A stretch of DNA of 64,000 nt from Talpa occidentalis (GCF_014898055.3 NW_023601543.1:8736440-8800439); one strand, 5' to 3'. Shown: positions 1 to 9,829, counted from the first letter of the stretch. Notes: generated by a model from the letters alone, not told the origin. Translations and numbers: made by a program.

Positions 1-242
1 TCGTGCTGGGTGTCCAGGGCCCACGGAAGAACAGGCCACAGTCTTGTCCCCAGTGAGGCCACTCACTATTGTGGGTTCTAGACAGATTATTCTAACCCAG
101 TGAGATTAGTGCTTGAATTGAGTGCTGAGTGGGGGCGAGGTGCAGATAAGAGGATGTTCCAGTCCTTGGTGTACTCTTGAGCTGGATGTTAAGAAATGCT
201 CATGATTTATCCGAGTAGGGGGGAGGGGAGGCCATCCTAGCG

Positions 243-390
243 CAGGGTGGGCAAACTTCTCCCTAAAAGGCCAGATCAAAAATATTCTAGGCTTTGTGGA
301 CCACACAGTCTGTGTCCCACATACTCAACTCTGCCTCATCAAGCTGCTGTAGACAACGTGTGAGCAGATGCGCGTGGCTGTGACCTGCCG
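243..390 (+). mobile_element. hAT-Charlie-type DNA transposon remnant
   Basis: The stretch beginning GGGCAAACTTCTCCCTAAAA and continuing through AGGCTTTGTGGACCACA and ACTCAACTCTGCC matches the general pattern of a common non-autonomous mammalian hAT element (terminal region reading GGCAAACT...AAGGGCCAGAT...AGGCTTTG). It is diverged and lacks a clear far end. A second copy of the same family lies in the opposite orientation near 58.3 kb. The exact subfamily name is not certain from memory. Confidence 0.65.
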
Positions 391-437
391 TGGCTGACTG
401 CCCAAGTGCATCTTGCCACATGAAGTAGCAGTCAGCT

Positions 438-522
438 TGCTATCCCCATTTGATGTCTGAGGAAATCAAGGCTCGTAAGGTGGAAGTGACTTGCTCAAGG
501 CCTACCGGTGTTAAGCAGCTCT
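438..522 (-). mobile_element. MIR fragment
   Basis: Reverse-strand MIR signature: CCCCATTTGATGTCTGAGGAAA followed by a counterpart of CTTGCTCAAGG. These correspond to the MIR core and 3' part read antisense (usually 'cattttacagatgaggaaactgag...acttgcccaaggtcac'). It is short and old. Confidence 0.6.
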
Positions 523-1185
523 CATGAACAGACGAGGGAGCCAAGGCCCGAGGGGGTCCAGATGTTACAGCAGGACCAGTGGCACATGGAAATGCCGTGT
601 TGGTGAGCTGGGGCGGTAGTGCCCGGACTGGTCCTGGCACTTGGACCTGTTGTGACCCTCTGCCCTGTCCTGAATGTTTTCTTGCCAAAAAAAAATTTAC
701 TGGTGTTAGTGACAACAGTTTTTTTTTTCCCCCTGGATCAGATTGAAGACATTTATGAAATAATCAGTCCTATAGATGACTGTTCCCACAGGGAAGCTGT
801 TTCTAAGGCGACGTAAAAATACCCCTGAAGTCAGCTGTGTAGCAATTCCTATTTCTGGGAGACCTCCCCTCCCTCCAGAATGGATTTCAGTTGCTCGGGC
901 CTTTGTTTATGTCATGACTGTTTTTTGGTTTTATAATTTTGAAAAAAGATTAAAAGGTGATTTTTTTTCATTGTCTTATGGACTGAAGCATAAAACACAC
1001 GGTATGTGATTTTGGTCCTTGTACTCGGGCTTGGGAGTCTGAGCACATGTTCACTTGTCTATAGCTTGGATGAGACTTTGCCATGCCCGTTCTGGAAGCC
1101 ATCATGGCCCACTCTTGGCCTCCCTCTCCCCTCAGTCTTGGTTCTCTCCTGTGCGCTTGATCTTGTCGTCATGGCTAGTTCTTCA
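523..1185. other. Unassigned unique-looking sequence
   Basis: No recognised repeat or gene. It contains short homopolymers (A9 near 688, T10 near 720, T8 near 961). The open frames across it are under 80 codons and show no family resemblance. Confidence 0.5.
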
Positions 1186-1355
1186 TGAGCACTGACTCTG
1201 ACCGGGCTCTCTACATACATGACCCTTGGGTGACCATCTCAAAAACCTTTTGGGAGAGTCTTGTTGTTATTCTCCCTTTGCAGATGAGGAAACTGAGACT
1301 CCAAGAGGTGAGGGAACGGAAGTGGAAGCTGCAGAGCTCTGATTCGACCCTAGAA
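1186..1355 (-). mobile_element. MIR fragment
   Basis: Contains TTTGCAGATGAGGAAACTGA followed by GACTCCAAGAGGTGAGGG and a diverged account of the remaining antisense MIR body. The upstream CTCTACATACATGACCC part fits the MIR tRNA-distal region. The overlapping 77-codon frame is incidental. Confidence 0.8.
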
Positions 1356-1984
1356 GTGCCAAGCTCGGGCCTGAGCGGTTTTCAGTGGTGTGGTCAGCCT
1401 TGTTGTGGAAGGAAGTAGCCGTGCACTGCAAGGCTGTGTCCAGGGTGGTGTGAAAGGAGGGAGAGTCTGGGGCCCAAGAACTGTGAGTGCGCTGAAGGGG
1501 TGGGTGATATCTATCATGGGGAAGAAAAGACTCCCCAGGAGTTAAGAGCTAAATTGCTGTCTGACACATTTTAACTGAGAGGAGATTCCTGTGTTCCTTT
1601 CTACAAACCAAGAGAGCACCAGGTATAGAAGCTATATACAGAGGTGTCTCCAGGATGCCCCTTGGATGTGGCAACATGGAGATAACTGATTACCATGGTG
1701 CCAGCAGGGTAAGTGGTAAGGAAAGAAACGCCTGGAGTTGGTGCTTGAATCAAAAGCCCTCTCCCTGTGACTGTTTCCCAGCAGTGCTGCTGCTTTGTGC
1801 CCTCGGAAGGTCCTGGAAGGAGCTTGTATTTTCAATGCATCTGTATTCTGCTGTTTTGACATTTTTGGCCTCACTGACGCTGGAGGGCCTGTCCATCCCA
1901 GGGTGAGCCACTTTCTGGAAGTAATAAACCCGTGGCCTGCTAGTTGCCCTTTCATATGCAGCCCAAACAATCAAGAGCCCATGC
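1356..1984. other. Unassigned sequence
   Basis: No recognised repeat or gene. A 112-codon minus-strand frame overlaps a plus-strand frame here, but neither shows a known domain or splice-compatible structure, so both are treated as chance. Confidence 0.5.
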
Positions 1985-2000
1985 CTCCAACTACCTCTTT

Positions 2001-2269
2001 TTAAAAAAGATTTGTTTATTTATGTATATAAGTTCTGGGGTGTAGGCCAGAGGTGTGGGGAGGGGGATTGAGAGGATTCACCAGAGAGAGTGGGGAGCAG
2101 AATAAGCAGATCTACTGAAATACACTGTTGAGGTGAGCAGCCAACTGGACAGGAGCGGTCTGCTGCGCCATGTGGGTCAGCTTCCTGCCTGGGGATCAAA
2201 GTCGTGCTACAGTGGCTGGTGATAGCTTGATAGCACTGAGACTTCAACTCCTGCACCACCAGGGAGGCC
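2001..2269 (-). mobile_element. tRNA-derived SINE, older subfamily (B), full length
   Basis: Full-length antisense SINE. From left to right it has a T-rich tail with TTTATTTATG (reversed TAAATAAA tail), a body with GAGAGTGGGGAGCAGAA and GATCTACTGAAATACACTG, then the tRNA-like head ending CCACCAGGGAGGCCC. It is flanked by a 15-bp target duplication with one mismatch, CTCCAACTACCTCTT at 1985-1999 and CTCTAACTACCTCTT at 2270-2284. The body wording GTAGATCTGCTTATTCTG (sense) and the CCCCAGAACTT-type end place it with the copies at 7.6 kb and 59.3 kb rather than the younger set. The pol III boxes are damaged. Confidence 0.9.
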
Positions 2270-2284
2270 CTCTAACTACCTCTT

Positions 2285-3060
2285 GTGTGGGGCTCTCATA
2301 CTCTGTGCCACTATCCCCCTGCACTGATTACCCCAGAGCCAGGCCTCAGACAACCAGAGGCAGTGTTTGCACTCCAGAACCAGAGTAAATGATTCAAAAT
2401 AGCCCATCTCAAACCCACTTACCTCATGTCACCCACTCCTTCCCATAGAACGCACAATAAGACTCTTGCTCACATTTTCCTCCCCCTCTGCCTGCTGACC
2501 AGCCCTGGGCCTTCCCCATGTGGCCCTGCAGCTGGGGCCAGGCTTGTCTCCTGCTTCTAGGGGATTGTGAACAATTTGAGGAATTTCCTTCTATGTGGCA
2601 GTCACTTCCGTGTCTGCCCGGCTGACCATACTTCATGAATACAAATCCTGGGCGCCATTAAAACAGACCTAGAGTAATTGCCTTGTGCGCGATCGTGTGG
2701 GTGCTGATGGAACCGAGTCTGGAATCCAAATCTCCCCCAAAACAGACCTCTGCCCTGACTTTTACCGCATACAGTTGCTTATTCTCCAAATGGTGCAAGA
2801 TGTTGGTCTGGAGAAAACACCCTAAACATTTCAAATCCTGTCTAATCTTCTCATGGGGGGGGGTGAAAATTGGGAACTCATTCTGTGACAGGCTCGATGA
2901 ATGAGGACTGGGCGGAAATGTAATAAATTAGAGTAATGTCAGAATGGCAACATTGGAAGCCCCTAGGGGAAATAAAAACAACAATAAATGATTACACGCT
3001 TCTCCCCATACCACTCACTACTATAAACCGGTGCTATTGCATGCAGAGAGTCATCCTTCC
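2285..3060. other. Unassigned sequence, possibly an old repeat at 2410-2640
   Basis: No gene seen. The 2410-2640 part (TTTTCCTCCCCCTCTGCCTG, then CCCTGGGCCTTCCCCATGTG) has the feel of an old interspersed repeat, but I cannot name it. A G9 run lies near 2856. Confidence 0.35.
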
Positions 3061-3260
3061 TTGTCAGGAGCGTGCCACCTGAAATTATTAGTGAGTAAGG
3101 TTATAATTGTATGTTTGTGGTTTTCAAATGAGTAATACGCTTGTCATTTTTCTCTGCCTCCTCTGCCTTCATTAGTCATCTGCATTTCAATAGTGAACCT
3201 GGTTGTCAGTTTGGGCCTGACTTTTCTCTAGGGCCGTGGAGGCAGGGGCTTCACCCATCA
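3061..3260. other. Repeat-free AT-rich block, candidate conserved noncoding element
   Basis: No transposon signature is visible. The block carries ATTAGT/ATTAGTCAT-type motifs and CATCTGCATTTCAAT, which resemble homeodomain and POU sites. The unusual preservation of motif-like words is the only argument; conservation was not tested. Confidence 0.25.
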
Positions 3261-3335
3261 AAAAATTTGGTTCTTATTTTGCTGGCAGTTGAGGCTGTGA
3301 AACTTTGAGGAGGGGGTACTTAGCAATTTTGGGAA

Positions 3336-3430
3336 GATTCTGTTGTTTTGCTTGTGTCAAAAGCACTAAAACTTGAGTGAGTCAGAGGCACCTTTTTCTC
3401 TGTATCCTTCTTTGTGGATTCTCCCCTTCC
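3336..3430 (+). repeat. Diverged repeat unit, copy 1 of 2
   Basis: Begins GATTCTGTTGTTTTGCTTGT and continues through AAAAGCACTAAAACTTGAGT, GGCACCTTTTTCTCTGTATC and TTCTTTGTGGATTCTCCCC. The order and spacing match the segment at 5247-5345 over about 95 bases with roughly three in four positions alike by eye. The family is not recognised. Confidence 0.6.
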
Positions 3431-3671
3431 ACAGGCTCGAAGGGCAGGCTCTACAGTTGTCCTTGGTGCATGTTCCTTAGTAGCTGAGGTCAGGGCCCAA
3501 GAAGGCCTCCGGGGGAGACAGCTCCTGGCGGGCTATGGCAACGTAGCTGGAAGGCCAGCTTCATTTCTTTGACTAGAATCTGCTGTTTGGTGTTGGTGGT
3601 TTATAAAGGGACAGCGGGGGTGGGGGAGAGGGACTCGAGAGAGCTCAATGTTTGGTAACAGCTGCCATGGT

Positions 3672-3865
3672 GGTGAACTTGGACTGTGAAACCAGACTGC
3701 TTGGATTCCCATCCCAGTTCCTCTTATTGGCTGTGTGACCTCAGGCAAGTTACTTAACCTTTCTGGACTCAGTTTCCTCATCTATAAAAAGAGGGGTGAT
3801 GGTCCCTGTCTGTGAGGGCTGATGTGCATGTTAGATGAGTTAGCGTGCAAGGGCTGTGGGACAGA
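3672..3865 (+). mobile_element. MIR, nearly complete core
   Basis: Sense MIR signature in order: GCTGTGTGACCTCAGGCAAG, TTACTTAACCTTTCTGGACT, CAGTTTCCTCATCTATAAAA, then a GGGCTGATGTGCATG-type 3' part. This includes the core and is one of the best preserved copies in the window. It is followed at once by a second MIR in the same orientation. Confidence 0.9.
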
Positions 3866-3884
3866 CATTAGGAAGATAAAGCGG

Positions 3885-4110
3885 GAGCCAGACTGCTCAG
3901 TTCGCCCCTAGCTGGAGTGCTTACTAGCTGCGGGCCTGTGGCAAGTGTCTTCACCTCTTTGTGCTTCACTTGCCTCATCTGTGAAGTGGGGGGGGGGGTG
4001 ACCGTAATAGGATTGTTGCGGGATTAAGTGAGCTCACCTCTGTCATGCAATTAAAAGGGTTCCTGCCACATGGAAGGGCTAATTAAATGTCTGTTATCAT
4101 TACTATTGCT
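3885..4110 (+). mobile_element. MIR, second of a head-to-tail pair
   Basis: Sense MIR: CTGCGGGCCTGTGGCAAGTG, CACCTCTTTGTGCTTCACTT, GCCTCATCTGTGAAGTGGGG, then GGATTGTTGCGGGATTAAGTG and a tail with ATTAAATGTCTGTTATCATT. A G10 run sits at 3989-3998, where the consensus has a shorter GGG, so the run has expanded or is a sequencing-difficult site. Confidence 0.9.
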
Positions 4111-4324
4111 AATTTCTTTCTTTTTCTTTTTTTGCACACAGTGACAGTCTTTTTATACAGAGTTACTGTCACTCATAGTTCCCAGTGTCCCAGTGCCCAG
4201 GACCCTTGCTAAATCTGCTGCTCACTGCAATGGATTTGAACTCAGCTAACAGAGAGCCTAGAGCAAAAGTCACTCTACCAAGATAAACAGTTTTCTCTTT
4301 CTCAGATAAAGGACCCCCGAGACA

Positions 4325-4710
4325 GGCAGTCTAGGATTAGCGTGGTGGCCCAGGATGTTTTTAGGGACCCTCTGTCTCTGCTATACTTTCTTCGAAGTGT
4401 GTCTTCCGTCCTTGGAATCACCTTATGGTACAAGATGGCAGCTGGAGCTCCAGCCTTCGCAACTGCATTTCCATCCTTTGGGAGGAGCAGAACAAAGACC
4501 AAATGCCCTTTCCCAGCTGCGTCAGGTCTTTTCACAGCTGATAGCTCAATGGGAGAAGTCCAAGGCCATACCTGTCACTACTGCTAATGCCCATCAGCTG
4601 CCAAGGCAGCACTACGAGATGTGCAGATCTGTGTGCTTGAGGGTCAGGAGGGACAGGGATGCTCAGAGAGCTGGGGGCTCATGGAAGGCATCACCCTTCA
4701 TGTGAGCTCT
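4325..4710 (+). mobile_element. Ancient mammalian interspersed repeat, family unassigned
   Basis: The text TACAAGATGGCAGCTGGAGC followed by TCCAGCC resembles a widespread old mammalian repeat that reads 'caagatggctgctgcagctccagcc'. The surrounding TTTTTAGGGACCC and CTTTCCCAGCTGCGTCAGG also fit. A 116-codon frame crosses it but shows no protein family features. Confidence 0.45.
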
Positions 4711-4754
4711 AGGGACATGGGCTAGGTTGGGCGGATAAGCTACCAGAAATAGGC

Positions 4755-4945
4755 TTAAGTCCTTAAGTAGGAACTGTCAGCTGAGTTACCTGGGGCAACT
4801 TAAGTCACCCCATCTGTGCCTCCGTTTCTCTGACTGCAAAATGGGGGCGATCATAGCTTATTCTTGGGAGGATTGCGTCGAGTGATCCACTTAAAGTACC
4901 CGGTATCTGGGTAGTACTCAGTATGTGAAGATGATGCTAATTACT
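4755..4945 (+). mobile_element. MIR
   Basis: Sense MIR: GAGTTACCTGGGGCAACTTA, AGTCACCCCATCTGTGCCTC, CGTTTCTCTGACTGCAAAAT, GGGGGCGATCATAGC, then GATGATGCTAATTACTACTT at the 3' end. This is the third sense MIR within 1.3 kb. Confidence 0.85.
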
Positions 4946-5246
4946 ACTTATCCTCCTAGTTGCTCTGAACACTAGGAGTTACTTTTGTTACTATCAGAGA
5001 GTGTGAGCTGCCAGTGTGAAAGGTAGGTGAGGCCTTGGGTGTTCTGGAGGGAGAGGTTTGATACAGGCAAGTGGCTGAGAGGCCAGAAGTTCCCCAGGGA
5101 GTTGAGGGCGATGTGCAGGCAGTTTGGATCCCGTAGTGAATGTGTGGTTTGACCCTGGGAGTAAAGGGCATCGGGTGCCATGGCATGGAAGTTGGGTTTT
5201 AGTTTGCTAATAGAAGCTGTGATTCTTTGAATAGGGAGTAGTTACT

Positions 5247-5345
5247 GGTTTTGTGAAAATTCTGTTGTTTGCCCCATGTTAAAAGCTCTAAGGCTTGAAT
5301 GAGCTGGAGGCTCCTCTTTTATCTGTCTCCTTTGTGGGTTGTCTC
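5247..5345 (+). repeat. Diverged repeat unit, copy 2 of 2
   Basis: Counterpart of 3336-3430: AATTCTGTTGTTTGCCCCAT, TTAAAAGCTCTAAGGCTTGA, ATGAGCTGGAGGCTCCTCTT, TCTCCTTTGTGGGTTGTCTCC. Same orientation, offset about 1.9 kb. Confidence 0.6.
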
Positions 5346-5349
5346 CATC

Positions 5350-5600
5350 CTGTCTGCCTGCTGCCTCTTCCAGGAAGCCTTCTCTGATTCTGCCCGCTGC
5401 CGTACATTCTCCTTGCCTGCTTTGGCCTCCCACAGCCTGGTGTAACCTCCAGAGCCTCTTACCCTTAGTGGAAAATCCCTCATGTTCTCCCAGTCCCTCC
5501 CAGCCTGGGGCATCCCTGGAGGACCTGGACTGTGCTTTTGTTTTCTTCAGATTCTCTAGGGCCCTCTAGGACCCTTGCTGAGTGCCTTGTAACAAGGAGA
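5350..5600 (+). mobile_element. L2-like fragment
   Basis: CTTCCAGGAAGCCTTCTCTG followed by ATTCTGCCC is the typical L2 3'-region phrase (cttccaggaagccttccctga). The following C-rich text and GACTGTGCTTTTGTTTTCTT fit a diverged L2 end. The boundaries are approximate. Confidence 0.5.
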
Positions 5601-6000
5601 TGGTGGCATGAAAAGGATTGGATGTGGGTGGAGCAGGAGAGGCGATGCTTCTTCAAGCCAACAAGTGGGTGGTGATGGATGGAGGGCGGGGCACTCAACA
5701 TCTGGGCCTCGAGCAGTGGGGAGGTGCTACCCCAGGCAGCTGTGGGATGTAGGTGGTAGTGTCCATGGTGGGGGGGGGGCTGTCTCCCCTCTGCTTCTGG
5801 CTGTGCTTCTCATCTGAAAAGTAGTCATAGTAAGAGGACTCAGCTCAGAGGGCTGTATGCCTGCTGGGTTGGTGATAGGCTTCTGGAAAAAGGAAAGAAG
5901 TATTTGCTTCAGTGTCTCCAGAAATACCTGGGGACCGGAGCAGTGGCTGCTGCACTTTTCAAAGTGGGGGAAGGGGCTTTATTCAAATGAAACTTTAAAC

Positions 6001-6125
6001 TCTGGCCAATAGATAGAAGGATGGTAAGATAGCTAAACAGATGACAGGTTGATAGATCACGAGGGACAATAGAGAGCTAAATAGATAGAGGATAGATACA
6101 TGGATGCCAGACAGATGATGGACAC
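6001..6125 (+). repeat. Degenerate (GATA)n-like repeat
   Basis: Repeated GATAGAAGGATGG, GATAGCTAAACAGATGA, GATAGATCA, AATAGATAGAGGATAGATAC and GACAGATGATGG words. It is a decayed tetranucleotide array of about 120 bases. Confidence 0.65.
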
Positions 6126-6204
6126 GAGTAAACTTGGACAAGAAACACAAGGACCTTGGACCTTAATTCCCTTGGACCTTAGAGGAGAGAGTTTAATCAG
6201 CATT

Positions 6205-6330
6205 TCCTGACGATGGTCATTTTGGACTGGATAGTTCTTTTCTGGGAAGCTGCCCCTGTGTGTTGTAGGACGTTCTGTGGCACCCCTGGCCTCTACCCAC
6301 TAAATGTGGGAGCCACTGGACTAAATGGCC
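6205..6330 (-). mobile_element. MER20 (hAT-Charlie), partial
   Basis: Antisense MER20 wording: GGTCATTTTGGACTGGATAG, TGTGTGTTGTAGGACGTTCT, GCACCCCTGGCCTCTACCCA, CTAAATGTGGGAGCC. MER20 is normally about 220 bases, so the far part carrying GTCTCCAGACAT is missing; a CT/GT tract begins where the element breaks off. Some MER20 copies are known to act as enhancers in uterine stromal cells; nothing here shows that this one does. Confidence 0.8.
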
Positions 6331-6337
6331 TCTGGTC

Positions 6338-6390
6338 GTCTCTCTCTCTCTCTCTCTGTCTGTGTCTGTCTGTCTGTCTCTCTCTCTGCA
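6338..6390 (+). repeat. (TC)n/(TGTC)n microsatellite
   Basis: About 17 bases of pure TC repeat pass into TGTCTGTGTCTGTCTGTCTG and back to TC. It abuts the broken end of MER20. Confidence 0.9.
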
Positions 6391-6399
6391 TTCTCAGTG

Positions 6400-7550
6400 G
6401 TCCCTTCTCCCAGGACCTCAGCACAGTGTCAGTCACGTCCCAAGTTCTCTGTCAATGGTAGCTGTTAGTATTGCGATCTGCTTCCCCGTAGCCATCCTTC
6501 TAGCCTGTCTCTTCCTTGTCTGTTACAGTGGTTGATATTTTTAATGTCTTATGTGATAGCATATCTCATCTTGGGCAGAAAATGATCTGTGTCACTTTCC
6601 CATTAGCAGCCCCAGGGAGGTCCAGCCATCAGTGATCAAGTGGTTGCCATGGTGGCGACAGGACATGGTCACTCTGTCCCCTTCTACCTCCTGCTGTATG
6701 TTCTTCCATTTGGCCTTTCCTGTCCTCACAACATTCCCTAGTGTTCTTTTCTCCCTTCGTGGTTAAGTAGACACAGTGCAAGATGGAACTGGTATTTGCC
6801 ACCGCTCCTTTTCCCTGTCTTTACCGACTAGAAGCAACAGCATCCAAGTTCCAGGACCACTTGCAGTATCACTTGAGCTCCCACAGAAAGATCATTAAAA
6901 TAGATTATTCGGGTTGCAGTAAGAAAGGGGGGCTTGACACTTTTGTATAACTATTTCTAATCATTTTTTAAGATTCACAAAAATCCCAAAACAATACTTC
7001 TGGGAAGATTTCAACTACCATAATAGACAAATCTACAATAGAATTGTGATAATCTGTCATATGTTAATTACCCCCAAACAAGTTGGTCTTTGGGGATAAA
7101 TTAGAAATATTTGTTTCTGTGTTTTCTTGATCTACGAGGAAAATACCAGTGGAAAAAAAAATGTTAGAAATGAACAAAATTAATTAAGGATATTAATCTC
7201 AATGCCCAAAGATGAGGACCCCACTATTTTGGAGCTAGTGGCTTTTTAATGACGATGAACAATGATCACTCATCATGTATTCCTTATTGAGACTGAGAAA
7301 TAGCCTCCCATTAGAGTGGTTTTCACAGGAAGGGCCAGGAAATGAACATGGAGTTCTCTCTTTGTGCCCAGGGTGGGGCACGGCCCCTCATCCATGTCCA
7401 GGATACTGAGATGGAGTTGTATTGATGGAAGAGACCCTGGAGATATGTACCTATTCTTTGTGAGTTCAAGACCCCTCGTGATTTTTAGCAATGGGGGTGA
7501 CCCCTGTGCACTGACGGTCTATCAGATCATATTCCAGCCACTTAAGTCAT
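6400..7550. other. No recognised feature
   Basis: More than 1.1 kb in which I see no gene, RNA or named repeat. The part from 6960 to 7260 is AT-rich with long A and T runs and may be very old LINE sequence. Confidence 0.4.
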
Positions 7551-7566
7551 TGATTTGGAAAATCTT

Positions 7567-7832
7567 TTTTTTTTAAAGATTTTCTGTATTTATTTATGCA
7601 TACAAAAACTGGGGAGTAGGCCAGAGGTTCTGGGGGTGAAAGGATTTACCAGAGAGAGAGTGGGGAGCAGAACAGGTGGATCTACTGAAATATGCTGCTG
7701 AGGAGACCAGTGTGTGAGATGGGAGAGGTCTGCTGAACCATGTGGGTCAGCTCCTTGGCTGGGGACCGAACTTGTGCTGCAGTGGGTGGCTTGATAGCGC
7801 TGAGACTTAACTCCTGCACCACCAAGGAGGCA
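7567..7832 (-). mobile_element. tRNA-derived SINE, older subfamily (B), full length
   Basis: Antisense full-length copy: T-rich tail, GAGAGAGTGGGGAGCAGAAC, GGTGGATCTACTGAAATATG, then the tRNA head ending CACCACCAAGGAGGC. Imperfect target duplication: TTGGAAAATCTTT ending at 7567 and TGGAAAATATTT starting at 7834. Its B box is degraded. Confidence 0.88.
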
Positions 7833-7851
7833 CTGGAAAATATTTCATAGG

Positions 7852-8040
7852 GTGCTGTTATGTGCCAGGCATACAAGGAGATGGTAATCCAAACGGACAC
7901 ATCCTCTGTAGTTGTAGAGTTGAGATCTAGTCTGGAAAACAGATGAGCAGCAACACAGCCACAAAGAAAGAAACCACTAAAGAATGTTAAGAAATTCTGC
8001 GAAGGGTACACATCCATATTTGAGCTGAGACCTTAAATCA
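7852..8040 (+). mobile_element. Ancient interspersed repeat fragment, family unassigned
   Basis: GTTATGTGCCAGGCATACAA, then a TGGTAATCCAAACGGACA part and TTTGAGCTGAGACCTTAAAT follow the order of a common old mammalian repeat ('...tgtgccaggcactg...gagctgagacctgaa...'). Related fragments occur at 8.9, 11.0, 25.9, 29.6, 33.0, 47.1, 50.1, 51.0 and 61.7 kb. Confidence 0.5.
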
Positions 8041-8780
8041 GAAAATCGTTCAACTCCGGATAATAGACACTCCTCGGAACAGCAGCGTAAATATGCTTCT
8101 CACCTGATAAGAAATCTGGACATGAGCATTCCGGGGTAGACTTCGTATTTTCGCATCATTGGGACTTAGGTCTCTTCTGCTTTCTGCTACTCTGGGTCCT
8201 CTGGATTTAGAAAGGGACTTTCATCCTTAAGGTGACTTCATGGTCGAAGTAGCTGCTGACCTTCCAGTTAGGAAGGAAGAGGAAGAAGGTAGAGGAAGCA
8301 AAAGGGCCTGTGTCCCCACTAAGTCAGTCCCCCCCTGTCCTTTACGTGTCGCTTCCAGAGGCGGATGGGGCCTGCCGGCTCAGGGCTTGACATGTGGCCA
8401 CGATGAATAAATTGAGCAAGTTGGGAGTTAGTTGGTGGGATTTGCAGCTGCCTGAAAGAGTAGGAGGGTAGTCTTGTGAAGAGTGGGCGTCGATGGTGCC
8501 TTTACTGAGCGGGGGATGGCGGCGAAGATCAGGTTTGAGACACTGTGAGATTTCCAGCGCAGGTCTGAGGTGGACGTGCCACATGGCCCGAAGCTCAGAC
8601 GCAACTGCTTTCCTTCTTGGGGCGACCCAGGGACCATCAAAGAAGGCCTTGTGGTTGCAAGGGAGCTTAGACTTGACTTGAATGTGTATTTATCCGTATG
8701 ATCCACGCGTTAGTGACTTAGACGGTGTTTCATGGATTTTGTGAAAATTAGCCAAGTTTTCGAAAGTAACTTCCTTTCCC
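8041..8780. other. No recognised feature; slightly CpG-richer patch at 8480-8660
   Basis: No repeat or gene seen. Around 8480-8660 there are several CpGs (GCGTCGATGG, GGCGGCGAAGATC, GGGGCGACCC), but far too few and too short for a CpG island. Confidence 0.4.
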
Positions 8781-8787
8781 TCTCTCT

Positions 8788-8868
8788 TCCCTCCCTCCCT
8801 CCCTCCCTCCCTCCCTCCCTCCCTCCCTCCCTCCCTCCCTCCCTCCCTCCTTCCTTCCTTCCTTCCTT
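8788..8868 (+). repeat. (CCCT)n then (TTCC)n compound microsatellite
   Basis: About 15 uninterrupted CCCT units followed by four to five TTCC units. The minus strand is (GGGA)n, which has the regular GGG runs needed for intramolecular G-quadruplexes. The overlapping open frame reads as a Gly-Arg-Glu-Gly repeat and is an artefact of the array. Confidence 0.97.
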
Positions 8869-8877
8869 TTTCTGCAC

Positions 8878-9000
8878 TTAATGTAAGGAAAGGACTGTGC
8901 GAGGTACCAGAAATAGACATTATGAACAAAACAAAGACCCCTTTCCTCATGTGGGGCCTGCTAAGTGGGGTGAGACGCACAAGAAATACTGAACATGAAA
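8878..9000 (+). mobile_element. Ancient interspersed repeat fragment, family unassigned
   Basis: GGACTGTGCGAGGTACCAGA, ATGAACAAAACAAAGACCCC and TTTCCTCATGTGGGGCCTGC follow the order of the same old family seen at 7.85 kb (gtgctaggtgctggggataca...aacaaaacagacaaaaatccctgccctcatggagc). Confidence 0.55.
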
Positions 9001-9177
9001 GCGAGCACGTTATATAGGTCATGCTCTACATAAAATTGGGAAAACATCTCGGGCACTATCGTTATGGACTTACCTGTGTTCAATTTCTCTACCAATTGCC
9101 TTGTTCAAGGCTCTCATCAGTCGTGTGAGGTGGACTTCATGTCTGCGTTGAATGGAAGAGGAGAGAGAGGGTCAGAG

Positions 9178-9245
9178 AGTTTGAGTAAGGAAGCTCAGAC
9201 CCTAGCTCAGGTGCCACCTCCTCCTCCAAAAAGGCATCCTGTTCA
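9178..9245 (+). mobile_element. L2-like fragment
   Basis: CCCTAGCTCAGGTGCCACCT followed by CCTCCTCCAAAAAGGCATCCTG follows the L2 phrase 'ctcagctcaaatgtcacctcctcagagaggccttcc'. Short. Confidence 0.5.
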
Positions 9246-9829
9246 GGCGTGTGTGTGAGGGCCTTCCTCGGCAGGGACTGGACTGAGTTTGACGGTGCTG
9301 CCCTCCAACCCAGAACCCGGTGTCTCGTCAGTACCCGGTCACCGCTCAGCTGTTGAGCTGAACTGGCTCAAGTTCACGGCCCTAACATTTCTCTGTCGGA
9401 GTCAGCACCTGAGTCCACGCAGGCCTGGTGGATCGCATGCCCCTGTCCTTTTTCTACTGTCAACGTCTACTTTCTCCATCTAGGTTTTAGATGATTGTGT
9501 TTTCTAAAGTAGAAACAATTTTCTTTTTTGTTTGATGGAGTTAATTTGCTTCAAGGTGAAATGATTCAGACCTTCCAATGCAAATCTTTCTAGACAAACG
9601 GCATTCTTTCTGTGCCTGTGAATTTCTCTTATTCTCTTTCGAAAGCTGGCTTCCCGTTACCTGGGCGCTGACACCTTGGAAGAAGTCCTGAATTCTCTCT
9701 TCTCTGACGAGTTCGTGATTAAGTCACTTCATGACTTGCCATCCAAGGTGGCACAGACATTCAATTGTGTGGGTGTTGCGAGAATATGAAGTCAGTTTGG
9801 CTTTGCCCAGAGGCAGTGAAGAGGAGCTG
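9246..9829. other. No recognised feature
   Basis: No named repeat or exon. The segment 9645-9780 lacks repeat signatures and has a coding-like composition, but no splice sites framing a sensible exon or known domain were found. Confidence 0.35.

Noticed and set aside
8480..8660. CpG island promoter
   Set aside because: Too few CpGs, too short, and no transcript features.
8788..8868. CRISPR-like regular array
   Set aside because: A tetranucleotide microsatellite without spacers in a mammalian genome.
9645..9785. Possible coding exon
   Set aside because: Composition is coding-like, but no acceptor/donor pair frames an open reading and no protein family is apparent.
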